Shown here: positions 10,632 to 22,600 of the stretch, one piece after another
Position numbering within the stretch: position 1 is the stretch's first letter
How the letters are laid out: each line of letters begins with the position of its first letter
Source of the DNA: Anastrepha obliqua
Taxonomy: Eukaryota; Arthropoda; Insecta; Diptera; Tephritidae
DNA length: 64,000 nucleotides
NCBI RefSeq assembly: GCF_027943255.1
Contig: NC_072893.1
Span: forward strand, 38,462,001 to 38,526,000
Reading direction: 5' to 3'
The notes under the pieces: generated by a model
What the model was told of the DNA's origin: nothing
What the model saw: only the letters and a program-made list of their open reading frames with translations
The model's database searches: none
Program-made: the position numbers and the translations under genes

Positions 10632-11560
10632 AATTTGACCCAAGTCTGCTGAATTGAAGGCATTTTTCACATCCAAGGTCATGACTGCACAGTAATGTTT
10701 ATCACCGCCTCTCCAACGTTTGCGTGCGATCGCGTCCATATCAAATTTGACTACCTTTTATATTGCGCGGTAGTGGACCTTCGCTGGCTTCCCTGGCTTC
10801 GGGAGCTTTGTCTCTTCCTGATATTCGTGAACACACTTTGCTCAAAGCACAACTTCCTCACCCTAGCAAATACATAGCTCCTAATATTCTAGGATGTCTG
10901 TTTTTAGTGGTATATTCAGAATACCATTCGGGCCGGAAGCTTTGCGATCTCCAATCATTTCTGCTGCTTGCACAACTTCTTTAGCTGTTAGCTCTTCGAT
11001 GTCGTTTGTAGATGCTTGCATGTATGACATGTGGTCTGTTTTGGAAACAGAGTTCGAACTATTTCATTCAGCAAGTTTCGGCATTTTACTTGCGGTGCCT
11101 TAGCAATTTTTACATCACTACTTTGTAGGCGTTACTCCATATATTTTTGTCTGCCTCGCTTGAGGCTGTTTTACTTCGCCGGATCTCCATTTTTAGCTGC
11201 TTTCTAAGATACTTGAAATTTGCTAGCCTAATTTCGTGATCCGCAGTATTCCTGCACCTTTGGCAGATCCTTCTCGCTCTGAAACACTTCGCCCTTAGCT
11301 CCTTGCAGCCTTTTATTTTATGAGCCATCGACGCTTCTCAGGCTTTTACCATGCTTTGCACAAACCTGTTTGCTGTCTTCGTTGCTAATTCCTTCTTTTG
11401 TTCGCGCTCTACGACCTCATTTCAAACAAATTGGAATAGAGGCTTATCGAGGGTTGTCTGTCTCCATTCTTGGTGCATCGATTAACTAGCGGAAATTTAA
11501 TCCTTATCTCGTTTTCCTAATGGCAAGTCTATAACAATCGACTGATAAAGCTGTGGGGGC
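10632..11560 (-). pseudogene. R1-clade retrotransposon, upstream RT and linker
   Basis: On the minus strand, the segment next to the junction has MTLDVKNAFNSAD (RT motif A of R1-type elements, catalytic Asp present). Further upstream comes a degraded K(A)SGPNGI block (normally KAPGPDGI), then at 11328-11110 an Arg/Lys-rich linker (CFRARRICQRCRNTADHEIR). It is the 5' continuation of 9243-10054. The apurinic endonuclease is not recognisable. Confidence 0.7.
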
Positions 11561-12630
11561 TCGCTCACTTTCCATTTCACGCTTCTTGCCAAGGAGCTAC
11601 TCGTAATAGTAATATCAATGATGGATTCTTTATTATCACGATGAAAGCTGGGTGTTCTTCCATCGCTGCGACCAAATCAAGCGGAGCGAAAGCCTCCAAT
11701 AAGGCAGCATCCCTAGCGTTCGTTCTTCTACCAGAACAATGCTAGAAAATTGTGATTGAATGTAGTTAGTTTGGACACTCCAATTATTTTGAACACAGCT
11801 GTACATACACATGTGGCATGTTACCATTTTCTTTGTTCAAGCTCAAATATTTAAACATGCATAGCAGCTGCATATCTCCATACGAGTAGGCCATATATGC
11901 ATTTATGTGTGTATGTGTGTGTGCAACATATGTATAAGTGTATGAGTTTTGCACATTGTACTTCATGGTAGCTTTTGTGGTACAATTGCAATTTAATTTT
12001 GCCTAGAAGCAACAAAAACTACGTGTTGCAAGTGCTGCAACTGTTGCCACTTTCACCACAGCTAATACTGCTGCAGTTGTGCAATGTCGACTGCTGGCAG
12101 TTCTGTGGCAGCTAACAAAGCTTTTTAAAACGACAGTCGACAGCCGACTACTGACTCACTTTCATACACACATACACACACTCGCACACATACATAAGTA
12201 TTTGTATTATTTATTGTCCATTTTTAATTAAATTCACTTGAAATAGCAGCTGCGTAAATGTTTTGTCTGTCCCCTTCAGCGTTGTTGCTTTCGAGTGCAT
12301 TTTGCCATTTCACATTTGCCATTTTAGAATTCACCGTCTTCTTGGATTCCTTTTTCGCCTTCTTTTATTGAGATAAATGCAAATGTTGTGGTGGTGAGCC
12401 GAGCAAGTCGAAAACTCATTTAAGTGGCAAATTTTCACAAATGAAGTACATTTTTTTACTACGAATTTTCAGCTGATGTATTCTTTGTCCTCGTGTCACT
12501 TCAATCGTTTAACATTCGAAAGTGCTGAATGTTCTTTTTTTCTACATGTAGGGTAATGAATGTTTGTTCTACAGATATTGCAGGGTCAAAAAGATAGAAT
12601 CATTAAGCAGTAAATTTAAATACATATAAA
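11560..12630. other. Unassigned intergenic DNA
   Basis: No coding region or known repeat recognised. Short GT/CA-rich runs lie near 11905-11930 and 12165-12195. Confidence 0.4.
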
Positions 12631-12634
12631 TTAA

Positions 12635-12760
12635 ATAAGGTGTTTGGTCGAGCTGCTCCTTCTATTTGTGGTACGCGTCTTGATGTTGTTCCACAAAAGG
12701 ATAGTCGATGCCGCCTCCGAACAGCAGATGGGTTTTGATGGCAGAAATCACTATCAGTTA
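12635..12760. repeat. Fragment of the dispersed tRNA-headed SINE-like repeat
   Basis: It contains GGTGTTTGGTCGAGCTGCTCC, GTCTTGATGTTGTTCCACAAA and CTCCGAACAGCAGAT in the same order as the copies at 21125-21290 and 36640-36745. The tRNA-like head seen at 34970-35037 is absent here. Confidence 0.6.
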
Positions 12761-12917
12761 TGCTATTTAGTTTGTAAAGAGTGATCAATTTGGAGGTATC
12801 GGATTTTAAATTCTAATAAAATATCGAAAATTCAAATTGATTCGACAATATTTATTATCTTTGTGTAGTACCATTCATGACATTTACTTTTTAAAGATAA
12901 TCCCTTTCAATATTGTT

Positions 12918-14029
12918 TCTATCAAGTGTAATTGTCTTGGTGTAATACTTGACCCCAAGCTCCACTGGACATAGAAAATCGAGTTAAAAAGGCCCATACA
13001 GCCTTCTACGCCTGTAAATCTATGTTCGGCAAAAAATGGTGTCTCAAGCCACGTGTCGTACTTTGGATGTACAACGCAGAGGTTATGCCAATTTTAACAT
13101 ATGGTTGCTTAGTTTGGTAGGTAGCTCTTCAGAGGGTCCACAACACCACTAAACTAAAGAGAGTTCAGAGAATTGCATGTGTGGACATTACTGGTGCGTG
13201 TAGAACATGTTCCACTGCTGCGCTCAAGGTTGAAGGAGATTGGCCTCTGGAGACAATTTCCTGTAGGACATAGTAGCATCTTGAAACAGATCTCCCTTTC
13301 GTTCTCTGTTCTTCGCACTGATCTTTCCATCCGAAAACTGTGCTTTCAGGGTTGTGCTAGGGCTATCTTTCCAAGCAGGCAAGATTAGAAAGAGGGGAGA
13401 GTCGGTACGCATATAGATACATCTGTCTTCACTGACGGATCCAAGATGGAGTCTGGAGTTGGAGCGGGGGTTTACTCTAAATCAGCCAGCATTTCGGTCT
13501 CCTTTAAACTGCCGGAAACAAGCAGCGTTTTTCAAGCAGAGGTCTTCGCGATCCTGTAAGCATGCAAAATGCTTCGGGATCGCCGTTGGGAGGGAGACAG
13601 TAATATTTTTTCAATAGTCAAGTTCAAATAGTCAGTAGTCAAGCTGCAATCAAGGCCCTGTTGTCGCCGTATTGCAGTTCTCTTCTGGTGAAATCCTGGA
13701 AGGAAGAACTCAAACGTCTCGAACGTGCAGGAAACATTTCCCTTATCTGCGTTCCCGGGCACCGGAATATAGAGGGAATTGAAATTGCCGATGAGCGTGC
13801 CAGGAAGGGGTCGACAGAACCGGTTTCAGCTGTCTCCTTCTCAGACATCGGTGTCCCCTTGACCGTTGTGAGAGGGAAACTACACAATTTCTTTCTAAAA
13901 AAGCGCAAGACAGATGGAGGGCTGTCTCATCGTGTGCTATTTCGAAAACACTATGGCCTCAGTACGAAAGAAACAGAATGCTTAAGGTGATGGGAATGCC
14001 TCGCCAATCAATTTCCTAACTCATTGCAG
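12918..14029 (+). pseudogene. RT thumb, RNase H and tail of family A retrotransposon
   Basis: The copy starts in the RT thumb (LGVILDPKLHWT near 12935-12968), continues through a mutated AFYACKSMFGKKW segment and MYNAEVMPILTYGC, then the RLKEIGLWRQFPVGHSSILK segment (13230-13290). The RNase H has FTDGSKMESG (13430-13460), QAEVFAIL (13535) and VPGHRNIEGIEIADE (13750-13795). It is cut off at about 14029 where a minus-strand mariner-type fragment begins. Frameshifts interrupt it several times. Sister copies: 3355-4432 and 53860-55205. Confidence 0.75.
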
Positions 14030-14450
14030 TGAATTGCTCACCGAAAAGACGACGCAGTACATTTATTGTTTCACGAGCTGTATGTCAGGTTAGCGCCATC
14101 TTGTTGGAAGCAAATGTTGTAAGGATCACGGAGTTCAATCCTGAAATCCGGCATCAAAAATTTGTTTATCAAGGCGCGATAGCGTTCGCCATTCACTGTT
14201 ACATTGGCGCCAGTCTCGTCTTTGCAGAAATATGGGCCGATGATTCTTCCAGCCCTTAGGCCGCACCATACGATTGTTTTCTATGGATGTAATGGTTGGA
14301 ATGGCGTCGGGTTGCTCTTCAGCCCAAATATGGCAATTTTGCTGATTGACGTAGCCGTTAAGCCAATTTTTGGAAAACGGGTGAAGTGGTTTTTATTGGT
14401 CTCTGCCCATTTCGTTTAGTCTCATAGCAATGACTATAAAGAGCAAGCGA
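14030..14450 (-). pseudogene. Tc1/mariner transposase fragment
   Basis: On the minus strand the segment reads GPYFCKDETGANVTVNGERY (about 14165-14230), then a degraded FQQDGA block near 14090-14120. This is the middle of a mariner-type DDE domain of the same general type as at 41145-41752 and 59381-60290. It has no ends and no intact frame. Confidence 0.65.
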
Positions 14451-15114
14451 TTAATACACATTAAAACACACATACTAACAAATATGTAAGCTAAACTTGG
14501 CGTTGCTACCTTTTGAGAATGTTTATGTACTGATTTTTAGGGAAATAAAGCCTTCTAATAATCTTTGCGCGTGTTACTAAGCTAACTATGCAAACATGTC
14601 TGGAAGTAGTACAGATAGATAGGAGATACATATATATCTTATGTAAAATGTGTATGCGTATATGTAAGCACTCATAAATATGAATTGGGTCAATTCTCTG
14701 CAGCCAATGCAACTAGTTCTGAACTACATACTTCGTTACCTGTTTGCCATGCACCTGAAGTTTTTGCTCTGATATCTCTTCTAAACGCTAGCAATTGATA
14801 GTTTTAACAAAGTGATGCCTCGAAATGCCAATTTTCCGCATCTGCTACTAAACTACTTTTTCCGGCACGGTCTGCATGATAACTCATACAGTTTTTAATA
14901 TTTTTTGATGTGTTTTTTTTTTAATATTCGAAGGTGCTTTCTCTATAGTTTTCCAGCTGGATTTTTGATAATTTAATTTAAAAAATTTATAAACTTAATT
15001 AAAGTGTGACATTTATGGAGTAAAACGCATACTTTTTTAAAAAGCCCTAAATTGCAGAATTTTCCAAAAACTTAAAAAACCCGGCTCGACGGACTACACT
15101 ACCACTTGAAATTT
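14450..15114. other. Unassigned AT-rich DNA
   Basis: No gene, repeat family or RNA recognised. Confidence 0.4.
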
Positions 15115-15249
15115 GAAATTTTAATTGGTCGAGCCAAGGAGCACCAAGAGATCAGGCTAAAAAAGCCCATTGTATTTAGAGCTCTGGAAAGAGGGTAGAT
15201 AGTCAAGGGCGAAAGGAGAAAAGTATCAGAGAAAGAGATAGGAAGGAAT
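15115..15249. repeat. Dispersed repeat unit that carries the (GACAGA)n array
   Basis: About 130 bp here match 62117-62257: GGTCGAGCCAAG, GCACCAAGAGAT, CAGGCTAAAAA(A)GCCCATTGT, AGAGTAGATAGTCAAGG and GGAGAAAAGTATCAGA in the same order, with a small insertion in the second copy. In both places the unit runs directly into (GACAGA)n. Confidence 0.8.
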
Positions 15250-15726
15250 AGAGACAGAGACAGAGACAGAGACAGAGACAGAGACAGAGAGAGAGACAGA
15301 AACAGGGACAGATACAGAGAGAGAGACAGAAACAGAGACAGAGACAGAGAAAGAGACAGAGACAGAGGCAGAGACAGAGACAGAGACAGAGACAGAGACA
15401 GAGACAGAGACAGAGACAGAGACAGAGACAGAGACAGAGACAGAGACAGAGACAGAGACAGAGACAGAGACAGAGACAGAGACAGAGACAGAGACAGAGA
15501 CAGAGACAGAGACAGAGACAGAGACAGAGACAGAGACAGAGACAGAGACAGAGACAGAGACAGAGACAGAGACAGAGACAGAGACAGAGACAGAGACAGA
15601 GACAGAGACAGAGACAGAGACAGAGACAGAGACAGAGACAGAGACAGAGACAGAGACAGAGACAGAGACAGAGACAGAGACAGAGACAGAGACAGAGACA
15701 GAGACAGAGACAGAGACAGAGACAGA
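15250..15726. repeat. (GACAGA)n hexanucleotide array, about 475 bp
   Basis: Near-perfect head-to-tail GACAGA units. The first 120 bp are impure (GAGAGA, AACAGG, GATACA variants); from about 15370 to 15726 the array is essentially pure, which suggests recent expansion at one end. Confidence 0.97.
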
Positions 15727-15729
15727 GGT

Positions 15730-17370
15730 AGTTAGTTAGTCCTGTGAGAATTTTCCAGATTCTTTTTAAGTCTGAAAATATCCTCTAGTTTGAGAAAACG
15801 AATTTAACTCATTCTGACTCGGAACCCGTAACTCGTAGCCTTCCTCTAGCAAAGGCAGGACACTCACAGAGAAAATGATCAGCGCCATCCTCCTCCTCCA
15901 AACAAGACAGGCACACTGGGTCCTCAATGATTTCAATGGTGGTCATATGCGGACCCCATGGGTTCTGCCCTGTAATTACACCGACCATCAACCGAACGTC
16001 TTTCCTTCCAAGTTTTAGTAGAAAGTTTGGCAGTGTTCTGTCACAAAGCACTTTGCAGTTTTGCAGCGTTCTAGACCGGACCATCGCTCTTTATGTAGAT
16101 TGCCTACATAACCGCTGATCTAATTCATGATTCCTGCGGAACTGATTCTGATTATTGGCTCTGGCCCTTGTGGGGGAACCGCTGATCCACGGTTGGCCAA
16201 TTCATCGGCAATTTCGTTTCCTTGAACAGCGGAGTGTTCTGGAACCCATATAAGTACAAGCCTGCTCTGTTTTGCGGCAAAATTGAGCTTCTTTTTACAT
16301 TCTTAAACAATCTTTGAGGTTTGCTTCGCGTTCTCCAGGGCCTTCAGAGCAGCCTGACTGTCACTGAAACCTCCAATCTGTTTCCCACTCCATCTCCTCT
16401 CGATTATCCATTCGGCTACTTTCAGTATGGCAACATTTCCGTTTGGACAACAGTTGCCATTTCCCCCATAGCATAGCGATACTTATTATTGCACTATGGT
16501 TTAAGTACCATCCGAATCCAGACCCTATTTCATTCTTGAACCAAACGGCAAATATCTGTCAAACCTCCCTGAATGTATTCTGGATTGCGCCATTGCATCT
16601 GACCTCAAATTTCCTTCCAAATGAAACTGTGGGTATTAGGTCGTCTTTAGGTGCCAGAAACAGTGGATACTGCTCAGATAGCAACGTAAAGATTTCTCTG
16701 CTTTCCGAAGTTCCGTCTTGGTGCCACAAACCATATTTATGGAGTCTACACATTGCTTTTATTGCTTCCTGTTTTATCTTAAAATCCAGGGGGAGCAAAT
16801 CAAGCATAGCATTTAGGGCGTCACCAGAGGTTGTACTCATGGCACCCGTGATGCATAAATATACACTTCTTTGCAGCCTGTATATAGTAGTTCACGGAGT
16901 GTGGAGTTAACCATGCTCCGTTGCCACCAGACCAGAAGCGTAAGTGATGATTGGTCTGATAAGTGCTGTGTATATCTATAGGACCATTGCAGGTTTCAGA
17001 CCCCAGGTTTTACCAAATGCTCTACGGCATTGCTGAAAAATCTTTAATGCACGGTTCACCTTCAGTGAAACGTGTGTCTCCCAAGTCAGCTTCTTATCCA
17101 AGGTAACTCCTAGATATTTAACTGCATCGGAAAGACCAAGTGTCACACCATTCAGTGTTGGAAGACTGAGTCCATCCAATTTCCGTTTTCTTGTGAATAA
17201 TACTATGGTGGTTTTGTTCTGATTCGCGGAAAGACTTTGTCTACTGAACCAAGCATCGATTTTGTCCAACCAGCACTTTATTTTACAAGAATTTTTGTAC
17301 TTTTTACAGAAGGATAAATGATGTAGACCGTAGAGCAACTTTTTTTTCATTGTACTTTGGGTCACGAGAT
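15730..17370 (-). pseudogene. RT thumb, RNase H and C-terminal tail of an I/Loa/R1-group retrotransposon (family D)
   Basis: Read from 17365 downward: WLDKIDAWFSRQSLSANQNK, then DAVKYLGVTLDKKLTWETHV (RT palm end and thumb), then a decayed thumb continuation with AIKAMCRLHKYGLWH (16840-16559). RNase H follows with FSDSQAAL near 16350 and WVPEHSAVQGNEIADELANR (16190-16250). The C-terminal piece (16084-15809) has RKDVRLMVGVITGQNPWG and a CLSCLEEEDGADHFLCECPAF Cys/His block. Endonuclease and the catalytic RT core are missing. The 3' end abuts the (GACAGA)n array. Confidence 0.8.
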
Positions 17371-18955
17371 TTTTTATATACTAATTTTTGTAGAGAAGAA
17401 TTCAAATACATTTTTTTATAAAGTTTAAGTACTAGTAAGCAATTTTGAATTTTTTTTATATTTATTTCTATTGTTATCCCTTCTAAAAACAGTTTTTCTT
17501 TTAGCGCATTTTTCGCGTATGTAACTCTTTAATGAAGGAGTAAGTCGTGCATGCCAGTTTATGAACTTCTTCATGATGCACAAAATGATGGAATTTATCC
17601 AACCTTCTATTCGTCTAATCCTCTAACCATCCCAAAGATTTGAGGCGTTCTTACTTACAGAAAATCAACAATAATTGTTTTGGGCACAATTCAAATTGGA
17701 CACTTTGCAACTAGTCCATTACTAGTAGTGTGTCTTCTTCCAGAGAATACCATTTCAGAAACTAAAATGTTTGTTGTGTGGGTCAAGTCAAGTTGAGTGT
17801 GTGTAATATTTTTTTGGGGTTTACCAAATGCGGCATACGGTATGTGGCGTGTGGCATGCGCCATTTAATTTCAGACAATACAAATACTTCAATCTGTGCT
17901 GGACAATACGTTTTAATTTGTCTTGTCTTGCTGCATGAATATTGATGCTCAACCGTGAATACATAAATAGCTGAGCAATGACCGACAAAAGAGGCGAGAG
18001 TTAGAATTAAGCAAAGACCAAAATAAAAAAGATGCACATCTGTGTCCAACTCGAGTAAATTGTCTTTTAATTATTCAGAATACTACTCGTATTTCGTTGA
18101 GAGGATGCGCGTGCCGGAAAGAAGTGTTTGCTGAGGAAAGAAGTATTTGCTTTGGCCAAAAATATACACAGTAAAAAATAAACAAATCTATGCCATATGC
18201 AGCAACTAGGGCCAGGTATACATTACTTAGCTTATGTGAATTTTGGCGTGAACTTTCAAGCTGGTTTCCCGTTCAGAAGGGCGTGGTGGAGGGATCAAGA
18301 CTGACGCATTCAAGATAGGCTGGTATTGCAGTCACTAAGTTTGGGAAGTTACGCAAGAATCTTCCAAACAGAAGCGCCAGGCATTTGCGAAGCCTACAAA
18401 GATCTGAAAAAATAAATAATCGAATGAAAAAAAGCAGTAGTACATATATTATAAAAACTTCTTAATTAGGTAGTTTTTTGGAGCGAAATTCAACTTTTTA
18501 AGAAAATTCAAAATGGACTCGGATTCACAAGCCATGGTCACCTGGCTTTAATCGGTGTTCTCGAACAAAGACACATCGAAGAAAATGAGGGATTAGACGA
18601 ACTTGGCTTGGGGGTCAGTTTTGACAAATCCATGGTGAAGGTGCTGAGAAAAACCGTCGAAGAAATAAGGGATTAAACGAATTTGGGTAAAGGCCAATCT
18701 TAATAAATCTACGGTGGTTACACTAAGATACCCAGCCTAGCAAATGAAAGATGCGACGAGGTTGGGTTAGGAACTAGTCTTAACAAACCCTTGCAGCATT
18801 GGTTTGTTGTTGTTGTTGAAGTGGTTGAGTATTTCCACTAAAATAATCCTAATTAGTGACCAGCACCGTTTTACTACCACTGTTCTCGTGAGATGATGCC
18901 TTTTTTTTCTAAGACAGATCCGTTTAGTGAAGTCCAAGTATAGCAGCAAATTCTT
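17371..18955. other. Unassigned DNA with weak internal repeats
   Basis: No gene recognised. Between about 18570 and 18800 three diverged segments share 'aa(t/a)(g/a)agggatta(g/a)acgaa' and '(a/c)aaatc(c/t)a(t/c)ggtg' wording about 80-90 bp apart, a decayed short tandem repeat. Confidence 0.35.
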
Positions 18956-18959
18956 TATC

Positions 18960-19480
18960 TCGATGAGATCTCATTAATTTGCTGTACGAAAGGCTTACCG
19001 AGGAGTGGAGTCATGCCGTAGATAGCCCTGGGCATTCACATAAGTAGTGGAAAAGACTTTCCTTCACCCCTTCCGCTTGAGAGCTTCTGCAGATGGGATT
19101 GAAGGGGAGGTTGAGTCTGGCTGGATGCTCCCCTACTTTCCAATGACCTATAAGGGTTGCAGTGATGCGTGAGATGTTTGGTCGAGAGAATCCTAACAAG
19201 TGGTTCGTCCTTTGGATTTTGTACGACGGCCGTGTGGTTTTTGTTGTAATAGACACATGTAGTTAGTTGCTTCCATCTTCTTTCGGCTAAAGCATGATAG
19301 TGTGAAGCAATGGATGCATTAATTGTGTTGAGTGGGGTGGAGACTGCCACCGTCTCTGCTAAGTCTAGTGTCGAACCTTTTTTGCTAGCTCATCCGCTAT
19401 CTCATTACCCCGTATGTTCCTATGACGGGGAACCCATATCAGAGTAATTTCAAGCCAATGACTAAGTAAGTTGGTATACT
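18960..19480 (-). pseudogene. RNase H end and tail of another non-LTR retrotransposon (family E)
   Basis: On the minus strand, 19380-19480 reads a degraded WVP(R)HRNIRGNEIADE(LA)K RNase H end. Next comes VSTPLNTINASIASHYHALA and WKQL (19350-19240), then ISRITATLIGHWKVGEHPAR (about 19190-19130) and ESLFHYLCECPGLS (19065-19020). The order RNase H, linker, then Cys/His tail is that of I/Loa/R1-group ORF2 ends. One frameshift near 19230 splits it. The family differs in wording from A, B, C and D. Confidence 0.7.
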
Positions 19481-19704
19481 CGCTTAATCAAGTGCAACGA
19501 GGAATTCTATTGCATTTTCTTGGACTTACAAAAAGAAGGTGGTCGGATATCCACATGTGTGAAATGACAAAAGCGCTTCCGCCAAACTAAGACAAAGAGT
19601 GAAAGTAGGTACTCGTATTTAGAACTGTAGCAACTATTACGGAACCTCTTCACTAGTAAGCTGCTATAACAATAACAACAAGACATAAGACAGGAATAGG
19701 ACTA

Positions 19705-20400
19705 AAGGTTAAGTTAGGTTACTTTAAGTTGAAGCGGTTGCCAACTGTGTGACACACTTAGGCTCAAAACCCATTGTAGTGCCGAGTAGAGAAATTCTTC
19801 TCATCTCTTCTAAAACCATTGTGTTCCTTTACCAAATTTAAGAAGATCCCTGACTTCCACAGTACTGAGATCTTTTACCTCATTAAAGAATTGTCTACTA
19901 AAATGTAAGTCTACGTCTGGATAGAGATGGACAAAGTCACAGTAGGAGCGAGATAGTCTCTTCCTCTTCCTCATCTATACAGTTTCTGCCAAAGTCATGT
20001 GTTTACACACCCCTCCTGTGTGTCTGTGTCTGACTATTAGGCAGTGCCCTGTTATAACTGAAATGAGTGTTCTAAGGCTGTGCTTATTTTGGCTTAGCAG
20101 ACATTCTGTGCGTTTAGCATTGAGAGTCGGCCACAATTGTCAGATAATTTTGAAGGTAGTTTCATTACACTATCTTTTACTTGCTGCTCTTTCAATTTCT
20201 TCAAAAATAAGTAACTTACATGTTTTTAAGAGTCAGCCTCATCGGTCAATTTGGTGCCAAGTTTCACTAGTTCATCGGCTCTATAATTACCCTCAATGTC
20301 ACAATGGTCAAAAATCCATGTTACCTTAAGGCGAAATGCCTCAGCCATTTCATTAAGAGATGTGCGGCATTTCATGGCTACCTTGGAGGTTGTCGACTCT
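19705..20400 (-). pseudogene. 3' end of family B RNase-H retrotransposon
   Basis: The sequence parallels 52505-53110: AGTTGAAGCGGTTG, CACACTTAGGCTCA(A/T)A, CCATTGT(A/G), CTAAAACCA and CTGTGCG(T/G)TTA in the same order, then RNase H-region words (TCATCGG, CATTTCATTAAGAGATGTGC). Frames are badly broken. Confidence 0.65.
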
Positions 20401-20409
20401 TTTAAGAAA

Positions 20410-20550
20410 AATTTTACAAGATAAAATTACCTTTAGAACCTGCCACAGATCTCCCTCATACGTTAGGGAGAAAACAGTTCATCATTTCCTATACGAATGC
20501 CCTGGCCTAGCAATCTTAAGGCAAATACCGTTCAACACCTCATGTACTTC
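20410..20550 (+). pseudogene. Small C-terminal retrotransposon tail fragment
   Basis: The plus-strand frame reads REKTVHHFLYECPGLAIL, the Cys/His tail of an RNase-H-bearing non-LTR element. It is opposite in strand to the family B piece beside it, so a separate insertion or an inversion is implied. Confidence 0.5.
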
Positions 20551-21098
20551 TCCTTCTTCTTCGTGATTGGTGCGATAACCGCTTAAGCGCATTTGTCCAA
20601 GTTTAACAAAGGGCGCCTGTCATGTTTTTCTCATGCTAACCAGCGCCAGTTGAGCACACCAAGTGAATCCAAGTCCTTCTCTACCTGAGCTTTCCAACGC
20701 TGAGAAGGCCTTGCTCTTCCTCTGTTAGTATCGCATCGAATACTTTCAGAGCTGGAGCGCTTGCATCCATTCGGGCGACTTGGCCCAGCCAACGTAGCCG
20801 TTGAATATTTATTCGCTGCGCTGGATCCTTATTCTATGCCCTCGTGAAGCTCCTGCAGCTCATTGCTCTATCGTCTGCGGTACTCGCCGTTCTTAACGTG
20901 CAAAGGTTCAAAAATCTTCCGCAGAATATTTCTCTCAAATACTTCTTCGTCCAAGCTTCTGCGCCATACGTTAGGACGGGCATGATGAGAGCCTTGTAGA
21001 GTTTTAGTTTTGATCGTCGAGAGAGGACTTTACTACTCAATTGTCTACTTAGTACAAAGTAGCACTTGTTGACAAGAGAGGTTCTATGTGAGATTTCA
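20551..21098 (-). pseudogene. RTE-type retrotransposon C-terminal fragment
   Basis: On the minus strand: MSSKVLSRRSKLKLYKALIM, then PVLTYGAEAW (21040-20945), then decayed LREIFCGRFLNLCTL and EW.GQVARMD pieces. It has the same 3' tail (a CTTCTTCTTC run, reverse of GAA-rich) and the 'gcgataaccgctta' word as 10055-10631 and 47345-47745. 5'-truncated. Confidence 0.8.
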
Positions 21099-21104
21099 AG
21101 GCTG

Positions 21105-21300
21105 GAATATATATATATATATAATTTGCGCGTACACCCTTTTTGGGTGTTTGGCCGAGCTCCTCCTCGTATTTGTGGTGTGCGCCTTGATGTTGTTCCT
21201 CAAATGGAGGGACCTACAGTTTCAAGCCGACTCCGAACGGCAGATATTTTTATGACGAGCTTTTTCATGGCAGAAAAAATACTACTTAACTATTATTTGA
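21105..21300. repeat. Body of the dispersed SINE-like repeat
   Basis: Contains GCGCGTACACCC, GGTGTTTGGCCGAGCTCCTC, CTTGATGTTGTTCCTCAAAT, CAAGCCGACTCCGAACGGCA and GACGAGCTTTTTCATGGCAG. The TATA-rich left edge (21107-21123) may be its tail. The copy stops before the tRNA-like head that is present at 34970-35037. Confidence 0.75.
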
Positions 21301-21525
21301 AACCATGAAAATGCTCGGTTGCCTGAAGTTCGGTTCGGTTTGACCTTAAAATTGCCATCATTTTGTACTCAGAAGACAGATGAGAACGCGTTCTATATGT
21401 GACTGGTAAGGTAACCTGTGCATTACTCATATTGTATTCATCCTTTCGAACGGCTTATGTAGTTTTACGAATTCTAAAGTCTCATTCGCATTTTTTATTT
21501 CATATTATTTTCTGACATTCTTTTT

Positions 21526-21553
21526 ATTTATTTATTTATTTATTTATTCATTC
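21526..21553. repeat. (TTTA)n tail of the adjacent minus-strand retroelement
   Basis: Short TTTA run directly at the 3' side of the RT relic at 21555-22600, so on that strand the element ends in (TAAA)n. Confidence 0.7.
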
Positions 21554-21554
21554 T

Positions 21555-22600
21555 TTCATCAATTAAAGTAAAAGTATGTATAGAATGGATACCAAATAAT
21601 GCTGAATTATTTTATATAATTGTTTTGAGGGTGACATGTACTGGCATTTACCAGCTTCCAATGTTGTTAGGCCTTCTTGAAGTCTTATGCAGTCAGTTAC
21701 GTCCTCTATCCGACTATACATTTTCAGGTCATCTGCATACATCGACAACGTGATGTCTCGAATGTCATTAACAAACATTAAGAACAATAGTGGCCCAAGA
21801 CAGCTACCTTGAGGTTCACCTGAGGTAACTTTGGTGGCATCAGATTTTATGTTATTTATACGAACGAATTGAGTTCTATCAGTTATAAGATAAGATATGA
21901 TGCAAGCCACTTGAGTGAGCTAGGATGAAGACCAATTGAACCAAGCTTTTTAAGTAGGATACTGTGGCTGACTCTATCGAACGCTTTCGAAAAATCGGTG
22001 AATATGACATTGCATTGTTGGCCTGTTTCAAAGTGGTTTAAGACAAAATTTGCAAATAATCCTAAATTCGGAACAGTAGATCTACCTTTAACAAAGCCGT
22101 GCTAATTAGGTATGCTTTTCAAAGAATTTAGGTATGCAAGATATTTTGCAGATACGGGGATACTTTTGGACTTTCGACTTCCTTCCAGACTTATGTATCG
22201 GAATGATAAACGATTTTTTCCAATTATTTAAAAACTCACCAGAAGCTAGTGATTTATTGAAGATAAGTGTTAATGGTTTTGCTAACGATGTAGCCCAGTT
22301 TTTAATAATATAGGAGGGAAGCCATCTTTTCCAGGAGTTGGGTCATTTGCCAAGGCCAGAAAGCTCCTGAATACATCATCAGATGAGGGCTGGAAACCTT
22401 TATTTATTATTCGTGAGCTGTTAAAAGAGGTATCTTCTATTCCGGTGTCAGATTGACAAACATAAACAGATCGAAAAAAATCTGCAGAAAGATTACTAAT
22501 TTTTACTTTTGTAAGCCAATCTTTAAAAATGCGGTTTTTTGATTGATTTTTCGTATTAACTTCTGAACTAACTTCACTTTTCTTTTTTTCTTTATAATCT
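21555..22600 (-). pseudogene. Non-LTR retrotransposon RT fragment (CR1/Jockey-group)
   Basis: On the minus strand: TVPNLGLFANFVLNHFETGQ with a mutated start, then CNVIFTDFSKAFDRVSHS (motif A, about 21950-22020), then SYLITDRTQFVRINNIKSDA, TSGEPQGSCLGPLLFLMFVN and LSMYADDLKMYSRI (motif C, YADD intact). The frame breaks after CIRLQEGL. The thumb and C-terminus are missing, and the 5' part is degraded above 22100. Confidence 0.8.
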
